A stretch of 15,734 bases of DNA, from contig JAPLMK010000072.1 of NCBI GenBank assembly GCA_026387085.1, positions 1-15,734 of the forward strand, read 5' to 3'. The notes under the pieces were generated by a model. It was not told the origin of the DNA. It worked only from the letters and a program-made list of their open reading frames with translations, and ran no database searches. Of this stretch, positions 7,018-13,049 are shown in pieces. Origin of the DNA: Candidatus Omnitrophota bacterium. Lineage in GTDB: Bacteria; Ratteibacteria; UBA8468; MWAK01. Each line of letters begins with the position of its first letter. Position 1 is the first letter of the stretch. Position numbers and translations under genes: made by a program.

Positions 7018-7065
7018 TACTCTTCTCTGAAATATATTTTTGTCGTTCCAAACCATTTATAATCT

Positions 7066-7160
7066 GTCATCCTAAGCCGTAAAATATGTTGTCATCCTGA
7101 GCCGCAGTTGCGAAGGATCTGTACTTAACTGCGAGATTCTTCGCTACCGCTCAGAATGAC
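7066..7160. repeat. palindromic repeat (GTCATCCTGAGC family) with an extra partial copy
   Basis: A full unit of 70 bp runs 7091-7160: GTCATCCTGAGC (7091-7102) against GCTCAGAATGAC (7149-7160), 11 of 12 pairing. Inside are GAAGGATCT (7112-7120) / AGATTCTTC (7134-7142) and GCAGTT (7104-7109) / AACTGC (7127-7132). Just upstream, 7066-7079 repeats the first 14 bases with one change, suggesting a truncated second copy. It lies between the rarA fusion and the tRNA. I recognise this as a short repeat type found in many bacterial genomes. Confidence 0.75.
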
Positions 7161-7223
7161 ATTTACCCAGCTTATTTTGAAGTTGGACAACGGAATAAAG
7201 ATATCTCAGCTTAAATGTAATGT

Positions 7224-7298
7224 CGGGGCGTAGCTCAGCCTGGTTAGAGCGCTTGGTTCGGGACTAAGAGGTCGCTGGTTCGAATCCAGTCGCCCCGA
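7224..7298 (+). tRNA. tRNA-Pro (anticodon CGG)
   Basis: Complete cloverleaf. Acceptor stem CGGGGCG (7224-7230) pairs with CGCCCCG (7291-7297), discriminator A at 7298. D arm GCTC/GAGC. Anticodon stem CTTGG/CTAAG with loop TTCGGGA, anticodon CGG at 7259-7261. T arm GCTGG-TTCGAAT-CCAGT. CCA is not encoded (CTT follows), so it must be added after transcription. One G-T pair in the anticodon stem is tolerable. No clear dedicated promoter is seen upstream. Confidence 0.95.
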
Positions 7299-7315
7299 CT
7301 TCGTCCGCTGTAGTT

Positions 7316-8296
7316 TTAACGAAGGCGGGCTTCGCCGGACACGTCGTCGGGCAAATCCCGACAACATTCTTCGAGAGAAAGGGTTCGAACCCAAAGAATG
7401 GATGTTTTTGGCTCATCATTTAAGGAGAAATTTATGCCCGCAGAAAATGATCCCACAAAACGGAAATTAACCGCTACAAATTTCTTTTTTGCGCAGGAAA
7501 TGATTATTTTTCTCTGTTCGTCAAAATCAAGCGGTTTTTCATTCCGTGCATTCTTCAGCAAATCATCAGCCAATTCTACGGTAGCCGATTTCCGGTCTGA
7601 TACCGGCGCCAGGGAGTGCCCGCCGCCTTCATAGTATTTCACCCGCAATTCTTTTCCCGCAGCACGCAATCCATCTTCCAGGTTTCGCGTATGCCTATCA
7701 GAGAGTTCCGTATCAGCCGTTCCGTGCATTAAAACAACCGGACACGAAACAAGGGACGCCATTTTTACAACATTCCTAATTACAAGTTCGTCTTCGGAAA
7801 AATCCCGTCCCGCCCAGCCCGCCAGTTCCGGCGTAATGTGCGAAATACCGGATGCGGAAATCACCAGCGCGAAAGTATTCGGACTGAAGATACTCATCAA
7901 AACGGCAATATGGCCGCCCTGGCTTCCTCCAAAACTGATAATTCTCCTTTTATTTAAGGAAGGATATACTTCGAGGGTTTTTCTAACCGCGTTAAGACAG
8001 TCCACCACCTGCACGTTACTCGCATCGTATGGCACATCGGTTCCGATACCGGTAGTTGAGTCGAAGTCAAATCCGCTCTGGCGATATTCGGTAGCAATAC
8101 AAAACAGATTGTACCGGTTCGCAAACTCTCTTTGCATTTCCTGATACTGAAAACGGTTCCCGCCCCACCCATGCGCGAAATGCATAACACCGGTATTTTT
8201 ATCCGTTATTTCCGGCGGTACAATATATACGGTAATTCGCTTTGAATAATGTACGGAATTAAAACTATTGAAAATTATCTCGTGCTCCTTACGCAT
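7316..8296 (-). CDS. alpha/beta hydrolase (prolyl oligopeptidase / dienelactone hydrolase-like)
   Basis: 326 residues, no signal peptide seen, so cytosolic. Seen: oxyanion-region 'HFAHGWGGNR' (an HGxxG-like stretch), nucleophile elbow GGSQGG with Ser125, acid Asp195 in 'HGTADTELSD' and His227 in 'GGGHSL', a complete catalytic triad in the right order. It is probably an esterase or peptidase; the substrate is unknown. ATG at 8294-8296 has a strong GGAGG 7 nt upstream. It starts 15 bp after the URO-D-like gene on the same strand, so the two are surely co-transcribed. Odd: about 70 residues follow the point where such folds normally end, and the last about 27 ('VRTLSLEECCRDLPDDVSG...') are read from hairpin-rich DNA beside the tRNA, suggesting the original stop was lost. 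Confidence 0.85.
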   Translation of the reverse strand: MRKEHEIIFNSFNSVHYSKRITVYIVPPEITDKNTGVMHFAHGWGGNRFQYQEMQREFANRYNLFCIATEYRQSGFDFDSTTGIGTDVPYDASNVQVVDCLNAVRKTLEVYPSLNKRRIISFGGSQGGHIAVLMSIFSPNTFALVISASGISHITPELAGWAGRDFSEDELVIRNVVKMASLVSCPVVLMHGTADTELSDRHTRNLEDGLRAAGKELRVKYYEGGGHSLAPVSDRKSATVELADDLLKNARNEKPLDFDEQRKIIISCAKKKFVAVNFRFVGSFSAGINFSLNDEPKTSILWVRTLSLEECCRDLPDDVSGEARLR

Positions 8297-8311
8297 AAGT
8301 TTTCCTCCATT

Positions 8312-9310
8312 TTAACTATTTTCAAACGGGTCCTGCCTGCGATATTCCTCGTGACAGAATTCACCAATTTCCCGGCTCAACCTACTCCCTTCATAACACA
8401 TCCGATCAAGTTTTGCTTCAATCAGTCCGCCTGTTTCAGAACAACAGGCATCCAAAATCTCCCGGATTTCTCTTGAAACGGCTATTTTGTCATTCTTAAG
8501 CAGAGTAGTCTGAATATCGGCGCATATTTCAAAACAGATATTCCCTTTTAATTCCCTGAGTTTTAGAACCGGAAACAAACCGGGCTGCATCAGGTTAATA
8601 ACATCAAGGCCGGCTTCAATCAAATGCGGTATAATGCTAAAATTCTGTCCACAGGAATGCATCCATGTATCCATTCCGGTAATATGAATGCTTTTAAATA
8701 TTTCAGAATAGACCGGTTTAAATACCTGAACAAATGTCTCCGGAGATACCAGCGGAGCGGTTTGAGTGCCCCAATCATCCGTTCCCCTGTAACCATGAAT
8801 CCTGCCCGGGAAATGTTCCTGGATATACCGGAGAGTATCGAGATGGTATCCGGCTATGTAACGCAGGAAAGCTTGCGCCGTTTCCGGATTAAGCATAATA
8901 TCTATCAGCATATTCTCAAATCCGTGTAAAAAATGCGCTCTTTCCAAAAGGTAGGGGCCGTTACAGCAAACTACGTATTTGTTCTCCTTTTCTGCCTGTT
9001 CTAATATATTTTCCCATCCCGCGTAACGTGCCGGCTCTTTTGCGTTTGGCAAAGACAACAAAGCAAAATCTTCAATCTTATTTAAAACGATGTTTTCCAC
9101 CTGTCCCATATCTTTGTTTCCCGGCTTCACTCCCCAGACGCACCCCCATTCATCGGTTCCGCCTCCCCCAAGCCACCATTTATATTTGAGGTCAGGAAAA
9201 AGAGCTACCGTATCTCCGGAAAAATCTGTTTCACTCATACTGCCGGTAAACGGAAGGCGCTCCGGTTTCTCAAATTTAATTGCCCGCCGTACTAATTCTT
9301 TTGATGTCAC
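8312..9310 (-). CDS. uroporphyrinogen decarboxylase-like protein (URO-D superfamily, MtaA/CmuA type)
   Basis: 332 residues. The fold is that of HemE, but family-typical HemE N-terminal residues ('RQAGRYLPEY') are absent and there is 'HSCGQ' at about 218-222, matching the His-x-Cys zinc site of corrinoid:coenzyme M or related methyltransferases. Other motifs: 'RGTDDWGTQTAPLVSPETF' and 'AGLDVINLMQPG'. The likely role is methyl transfer or demethylation, not haem synthesis; the substrate is unknown and no corrinoid protein is in the window. Start: GTG at 9308-9310 (VTSKELVRRAI) is preceded 5 nt upstream by GGAGG; a longer reading from 9343 would include that ribosome site. First gene of an operon with the hydrolase, under a strong promoter at 9398-9426. 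Confidence 0.85.
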   Translation of the reverse strand: MTSKELVRRAIKFEKPERLPFTGSMSETDFSGDTVALFPDLKYKWWLGGGGTDEWGCVWGVKPGNKDMGQVENIVLNKIEDFALLSLPNAKEPARYAGWENILEQAEKENKYVVCCNGPYLLERAHFLHGFENMLIDIMLNPETAQAFLRYIAGYHLDTLRYIQEHFPGRIHGYRGTDDWGTQTAPLVSPETFVQVFKPVYSEIFKSIHITGMDTWMHSCGQNFSIIPHLIEAGLDVINLMQPGLFPVLKLRELKGNICFEICADIQTTLLKNDKIAVSREIREILDACCSETGGLIEAKLDRMCYEGSRLSREIGEFCHEEYRRQDPFENS

Positions 9311-9313
9311 AAA

Positions 9314-9321
9314 GTCCTCCC
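9314..9321 (-). promoter_or_regulatory. Shine-Dalgarno setting the URO-D-like start
   Basis: GGGAGGAC on the minus strand puts GTG 9308-9310 at normal spacing and rules against the in-frame ATG at 9341-9343, which lies upstream of it. Confidence 0.7.
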
Positions 9322-9397
9322 GTTCCTTACATCGGTCGCCCAAGACCTTGAAAACGCGCCTGCTGAAAAAATAGACAGGAAACGATTACCCCTCCTT

Positions 9398-9426
9398 ATC
9401 ATATCTAGTTATTGCGGGCTTGTCAA
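9398..9426 (-). promoter_or_regulatory. sigma70-type promoter of the URO-D-like / hydrolase operon
   Basis: On the minus strand a perfect TTGACA (9421-9426), a 17-bp spacer and TATGAT (9398-9403). Start of transcription near 9391 leaves an untranslated leader of about 80 nt before GTG 9310. I see no obvious operator or riboswitch fold in the leader. Confidence 0.8.
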
Positions 9427-9575
9427 TCAATGTTATTGCTTTGCCGTCAAAAATTAGGAAAGCGTGCAATCAACCGCCATTTTCTGAAAATCTCGCAGGG
9501 ATAACTTTTCCGCAGCGCGTCACTACCGTCTCCCGCCTTACCTCTTGCTTTCCTGGCTATTTTGCAGAGAAATTA

Positions 9576-9676
9576 TTGTTTATGTTAAACTTTAAGATAA
9601 AATATTATCCGCCAACCGGATTTTATAAGGACTGAAAAGAGGTTTGAATTTCATCCGGTTACCCCGATTTTCAGTC
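9576..9676 (+). ncRNA. candidate small RNA with promoter and H-type pseudoknot potential
   Basis: TTGTTT (9576-9581), a 16-bp spacer and TAAAAT (9598-9603) would start transcription near 9610. The RNA then holds two interleaved stems: AACCGGA (9614-9620) with TCCGGTT (9654-9660), and GACTGAAAA (9630-9638) with TTTTCAGTC (9668-9676). The 5' arm of the second lies in the loop of the first, the order of an H-type pseudoknot. No terminator is evident and no known family is recognised. Confidence 0.3.
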
Positions 9677-9800
9677 ACCAACGTACTTCGTCTGCTGTTG
9701 AAACAACACTCGAACAAAGCCCGACTGTGAAATAAAAATCCACTGGATTAGAAACCAAGGGATACGTGAGGGAAAAATATCCTTGCGTCCGGGAGGAAAA

Positions 9801-9856
9801 TTTAAGAGGGGTCTGCCCCCTTTACAGATCTTTTAAAAGGGTACCCGTCTCTTAAA
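9801..9856. repeat. long imperfect palindrome (REP-like)
   Basis: TTTAAGAG (9801-9808) pairs with CTCTTAAA (9849-9856), GGGT (9809-9812) with ACCC (9843-9846), and CCCTTT (9818-9823) with AAAGGG (9836-9841), giving one branched-free hairpin of about 56 nt with a 2-nt bulge. It could be a REP-type element or a bidirectional stem marking the end of transcription; no adjacent U-run is convincing. Confidence 0.5.
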
Positions 9857-9973
9857 ATAAGCAGAGAAAACGTCAGGTCTTGTAGCAACCAACTAAAAAA
9901 AACCTATTTCCCAGAGTGTGGATTTGTAAATCCTGTTTTCATCAAATTGGCCCATTTGCTAAAAAATTATTAA

Positions 9974-10432
9974 CTATATTGTTATATGTTCGGTAATATG
10001 TTTTATAATTTTACTCCGGTTTGCTTTAATTTCATGCTCCCAAAAACGTAAAATTATCCAGCCATTCTTCCGTAAATATAATGTTGTTTTTTTATCACGC
10101 TTGCGATTATTTTCTATTTTGTCTCTCCAAAAATCATTTTTTAACAAATGCTTCCAACGAGGATAATACCATCCGTGCCAAAAATTACTATCAAGAAAAA
10201 TGCAAACCTTATCCCCCTGAAAAACAATATCCGGTTTTCCTTTAATTAAAGCAACGTTTGTCTGGAACTTTTTGCGAGTAAATTTTCGCAAAAAAGTGAT
10301 AAATTCTTGTTCGAACTTGGTGTCTCTGGAGCGGATTTTTGCCATTAACTCCGACCGCTTTTTTGTCGGAAGTAAGTCTTTGCTCCGCTTTTTTTTGAAA
10401 TTTCTATTTAGGTAGTTTTTCGTTTTTCTCAT
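9974..10432 (-). CDS. vsr: Vsr-like (very short patch repair family) DNA endonuclease
   Basis: 152 residues. Vsr nicks next to T:G mismatches left by deamination of 5-methylcytosine and usually accompanies C5 methyltransferases, as here. Seen: 'MAKIRSRDTKFEQEF', catalytic Asp68 in 'GKPDIVF', 'FWH' at 84-86 with His86 equivalent to the catalytic His, 'FWRDKIENNRKRD' and 'GWIILRFWEHEI'. Odd: the zinc ligands around the 'GCFWHxHxC' motif of E. coli Vsr are replaced (SNFWHGWYY), so the structural zinc site seems lost. Its ATG overlaps the stop of the endonuclease gene (ATGA), implying translational coupling. It could alternatively be a nicking subunit of the restriction system. Confidence 0.85.
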   Translation of the reverse strand: MRKTKNYLNRNFKKKRSKDLLPTKKRSELMAKIRSRDTKFEQEFITFLRKFTRKKFQTNVALIKGKPDIVFQGDKVCIFLDSNFWHGWYYPRWKHLLKNDFWRDKIENNRKRDKKTTLYLRKNGWIILRFWEHEIKANRSKIIKHITEHITI

Positions 10433-11469
10433 AAAAGTCCAGCATCAAAAATATCAGAAACGAAAACATCTGACTTAACGAGAACAAATTTTGCGTTTAA
10501 AAGTTTTTTCCACTGTTTCAGACGATCTTTTTCCAATTTATCGCTTCGCCAATAATAAACGAGGGTTTTGCCATCCATCTCCTCAATTTTCTTTTCAATT
10601 GCTTTCGCCCTATAGTGCAAGCGATAAGCTAACTGCGAAACCAAAACGCTTTTCGCTCTAATCTTTAATTTAACTTTTCCGCCTGCTGTAAATAGATCTC
10701 GCAAATTAGCTGATACGGCGTTATATTCAGCAATAAGATAAGCGGCCGCACGTTCAAATTTTGTATTGCTGTTGCCAAATATTTCGGGAAAAAGAATCAT
10801 CGCTTCAACAACAAAATTTTCTTTTTCTTTGTCGCTTAAACCTCTAAAAGGTTTAATTATCGGACTTACCGCCTTATCATCCCCATCTTGATCTATCCAC
10901 CACAATTCCTCACCCTCTTTCAATTGCGAGCGATAGTAATCCTTGATTTTTTGAATTGGGTTAGGGTCATTCCGTAGCGTGTCATAATCAACGCCAATTT
11001 TATCGAAAATTGATTTGCCTAAAGGCAAGTCCATGTTTATTCGGTAGCGTGGAGAGTGGGTAACGCTAATTTCCGGTAGACATTCTTGATAAATTCGATA
11101 GCGAATGTCTAACTTACCGCCGAATTTTCCGAATACGATATAAATTCTTTCAACATCTTCGATTCGTGAAGATTCAAGAATGCTATTTCCAGTCGAGGTC
11201 CAATGATCGTTAACTGTCATTTTAACCTCAACTCCAAAATATTTATTTGCGACAATGTCGGGGAAGATATATGTTCCCGTTTGTTTAACCTTTCCCTCAA
11301 AAGTTGTGCCTTTCGCCGCTTCACACATTTGTTCAAAAACAATCGTCTCAAAATAAGTCGACGAGATGTTTTGTTTACCGCCCAAAAAAGCGAGAATTAG
11401 CTTTCTTGATTTCTCAAGTAAACCGGTAAAATCTTTTTCTCTGGCGTTAGGTTTCGCAACATAAATCAT
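10429..11469 (-). CDS. type II restriction endonuclease, PD-(D/E)XK fold
   Basis: 346 residues, no recognised named family. Seen: the nuclease core 'FPDIVANKYFGVEVKMT', giving PD71 ... E81-V-K83, the spacing of PD-(D/E)XK enzymes, with conserved-looking 'TSTGNSILESS' following. Its place 2 bp downstream of a C5 methyltransferase and overlapping a Vsr-like gene strongly implies the cutting partner of that methyltransferase. Cut site cannot be read from sequence. ATG at 11467-11469 has a weak Shine-Dalgarno, so translation is probably coupled to the methyltransferase. Codon and base use are AT-rich compared with the housekeeping genes, as for the whole island. Confidence 0.8.
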   Translation of the reverse strand: MIYVAKPNAREKDFTGLLEKSRKLILAFLGGKQNISSTYFETIVFEQMCEAAKGTTFEGKVKQTGTYIFPDIVANKYFGVEVKMTVNDHWTSTGNSILESSRIEDVERIYIVFGKFGGKLDIRYRIYQECLPEISVTHSPRYRINMDLPLGKSIFDKIGVDYDTLRNDPNPIQKIKDYYRSQLKEGEELWWIDQDGDDKAVSPIIKPFRGLSDKEKENFVVEAMILFPEIFGNSNTKFERAAAYLIAEYNAVSANLRDLFTAGGKVKLKIRAKSVLVSQLAYRLHYRAKAIEKKIEEMDGKTLVYYWRSDKLEKDRLKQWKKLLNAKFVLVKSDVFVSDIFDAGLL

Positions 11470-11471
11470 AG

Positions 11472-12599
11472 TTATTTCAAATTCTCATCTAAGAATTTCT
11501 CGATCGTCGTAGCGACGTACCAAGCTAAAACAGGCGGCACGGCATTGCCGATCTGTTTATAAGCCGAAGAAGTAGACGGATAAAAAATAAAATCGTCTGG
11601 AAAAGATTGAATCCGCGCCGCCTCTCTCGCCGATAGTCTTCTTTTTTCGTTCCAATGATACTCTATATTTCCGTGATGTTCCGTGCGCATTGTTGGCCCC
11701 GGCTTATCCGCCGACACGAACGAATTTCCTTGCCCATTGTTCTTTTTCGCTTTTGACCAATAATGATTAGCGACTTTTCCTTCCTCCACTTTCTCCAAAT
11801 CACCGATAGCTTGTTTTAAATTGATCCAATTTTTCTTGACTAAAATAGGTTTTGGATGTTCAAAAGGCGGAAGTTTGTCCTTTCTTGTTCCAACAATAAT
11901 AACTCTTTCTCGTGTTTGCGGTACTCCGTAATCAGCGGCCGTGAGTAGTTTATAAACAACATGGTAACCCAATTTTTCAAAATCTTTAATAATCGTTTGT
12001 ATCGCTTCTCCGCCGTTCATCGTAAGAAGTCCTCGAACGTTTTCGGCAACAAATAAAACCGGTTTAGTTCTTTTGATAACTTCCGCCATGCTTTGATAAA
12101 GCAAACCACGCTTACTATTGAATCCCTTCCTCTTTCCTGCGTGGCTGAAATCTTGGCAAGGAAATCCACCTAAAACTACATCAGCCCTTTCTGGAATGGG
12201 CTGGTCAAATAATTTTGCCGAATATTTTCCGCTAAGTATTTGGGCAATATCGCCACAAACAACATCACGTTTGAAGTAATTAGCAAACGTCTGACATGAT
12301 GATTCATCTATATCATTAGCCCAAATAACTTCAAACCTATTTTTCGGGTACTTTTTTTTCAAAAAGTCAAACCCACCGATAAAACCCAAATCTAAACCCC
12401 CGCAACCTGAAAATAGGGAAATTACGGAAAAACGTCTCCTATTTTCTCTTCGATTAATAACTGGCGGTGGATAATTGCCATAAGGAGGCGAAGATTCCCT
12501 GACGATAAAAGGATTGCTTTTCTTTTCACTGTATTTATATTTTCCCTGTGGGAGAATTTTATTACTCCTTTTTTTCTTCCTTCCTATTTTTGCGTTCAT
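11472..12599 (-). CDS. DNA (cytosine-5-)-methyltransferase
   Basis: 375 residues. Transfers methyl from S-adenosylmethionine to cytosine C5 at the recognition site, protecting host DNA from the neighbouring endonuclease. Seen in order: motif I 'FSGCGGLDLG' (SAM binding), 'WANDIDESSC', motif IV 'GGFPCQDFS' with catalytic Cys148, motif VI 'ENVRG', motif VIII 'QTRERV', a short variable target-recognition region, motif IX 'RLSAREAARIQSFPDDF' and motif X 'IGNAVPP'. A basic extension of about 55 residues precedes motif I. ATG at 12597-12599 has no strong Shine-Dalgarno and no clear promoter; no controller (C) protein gene is present. First gene of the three-gene minus-strand unit. Confidence 0.93.
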   Translation of the reverse strand: MNAKIGRKKKRSNKILPQGKYKYSEKKSNPFIVRESSPPYGNYPPPVINRRENRRRFSVISLFSGCGGLDLGFIGGFDFLKKKYPKNRFEVIWANDIDESSCQTFANYFKRDVVCGDIAQILSGKYSAKLFDQPIPERADVVLGGFPCQDFSHAGKRKGFNSKRGLLYQSMAEVIKRTKPVLFVAENVRGLLTMNGGEAIQTIIKDFEKLGYHVVYKLLTAADYGVPQTRERVIIVGTRKDKLPPFEHPKPILVKKNWINLKQAIGDLEKVEEGKVANHYWSKAKKNNGQGNSFVSADKPGPTMRTEHHGNIEYHWNEKRRLSAREAARIQSFPDDFIFYPSTSSAYKQIGNAVPPVLAWYVATTIEKFLDENLK

Positions 12600-12942
12600 G
12601 TGATATTTTTTCTTTTAGGCTATAAAAACTAGAATTCAAAACTATTCCTGGAATCAAATGCCCTAACGGAAAAAAGGAACTCTGGATTCTTTAGTCGGTA
12701 CATTGAAAAGGTTCTCTCTTTTTGCAATTTGGCCAAAAACATCTTTACTATCAAAAAACGCCGCAAAATTATTGCTTAGCAGAATTTATAGAAATCACCA
12801 TGCCCCATAGTGTGCCTAAAATCTACTACGGAAATCAACGATTGCCGATGGTTTGCAAAAAAGTTCTGCGCATTTGATTTCAGCGGTCTTGATAAAGAAC
12901 TCTTGGTATTTTAGGTTATGTTGGTTATAATTTATTTTGTAT
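12600..12942. other. AT-rich stretch without a convincing gene between the R-M island and fucI
   Basis: No open frame longer than about 55 codons with coding features. On the minus strand, short coding-like segments in different frames are broken by stops (for example residues reading VVDFRHTMGHGDFYKF at about 12779-12826, and a stretch reading SKDVFGQIAKRENLF at about 12709-12756). This could be a decayed gene upstream of the methyltransferase or chance. No promoter for the methyltransferase was found with confidence. Confidence 0.4.
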
Positions 12943-12971
12943 TTGCATACATTGTAATATAATACTATAAT
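12943..12971 (+). promoter_or_regulatory. promoter of the fucose-isomerase-like gene
   Basis: TTGCAT (12943-12948), a 17-bp spacer and TATAAT (12966-12971). Start near 12978 gives a leader of about 70 nt. A second TATAAT at 13012-13017 lacks a good -35. Confidence 0.6.
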
Positions 12972-13036
12972 TAAAGTAATAATGCTATACACATTTCTTA
13001 ATCTTATGTACTATAATAGCAAAAAATAACGTTTCC

Positions 13037-13041
13037 GGAGG
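13037..13041 (+). promoter_or_regulatory. Shine-Dalgarno of the fucose-isomerase-like gene
   Basis: GGAGG sits 8 nt before ATG 13050, a strong and well-placed ribosome site in a window where several genes have none. Confidence 0.7.
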
Positions 13042-13049
13042 AAAAAATC

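Larger units (their letters stand above)
9427..9973. other. non-coding stretch between the URO-D operon and the restriction-modification island
   Basis: No convincing gene on either strand over about 550 bp. Short readings on the plus strand lack a Shine-Dalgarno and family features. It holds a possible plus-strand promoter with a pseudoknot-capable RNA (9576-9676) and a long hairpin (9801-9856). The sequence becomes more AT-rich toward the island boundary. Confidence 0.5.

Noticed and set aside
7206..7394. Minus-strand reading with 'SGRLDSNQRPLSPEPSALTRLSYAP'
   Set aside because: It is the antisense of the tRNA-Pro gene; this peptide is a familiar false gene call over tRNAs.
8312..9310. True uroporphyrinogen decarboxylase (hemE)
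   Set aside because: HemE active-site N-terminal motif is missing and an HxC zinc motif is present, so it is a methyltransferase-type relative.
9420..9635. 71-codon plus-strand reading starting MSINVIALPSK
   Set aside because: No Shine-Dalgarno, no recognisable features, and it begins on the -35 box of the opposite promoter.
9974..12599. Larger phage or transposon carrying the R-M genes
   Set aside because: No integrase, transposase or clear flanking direct repeats are visible in the window.
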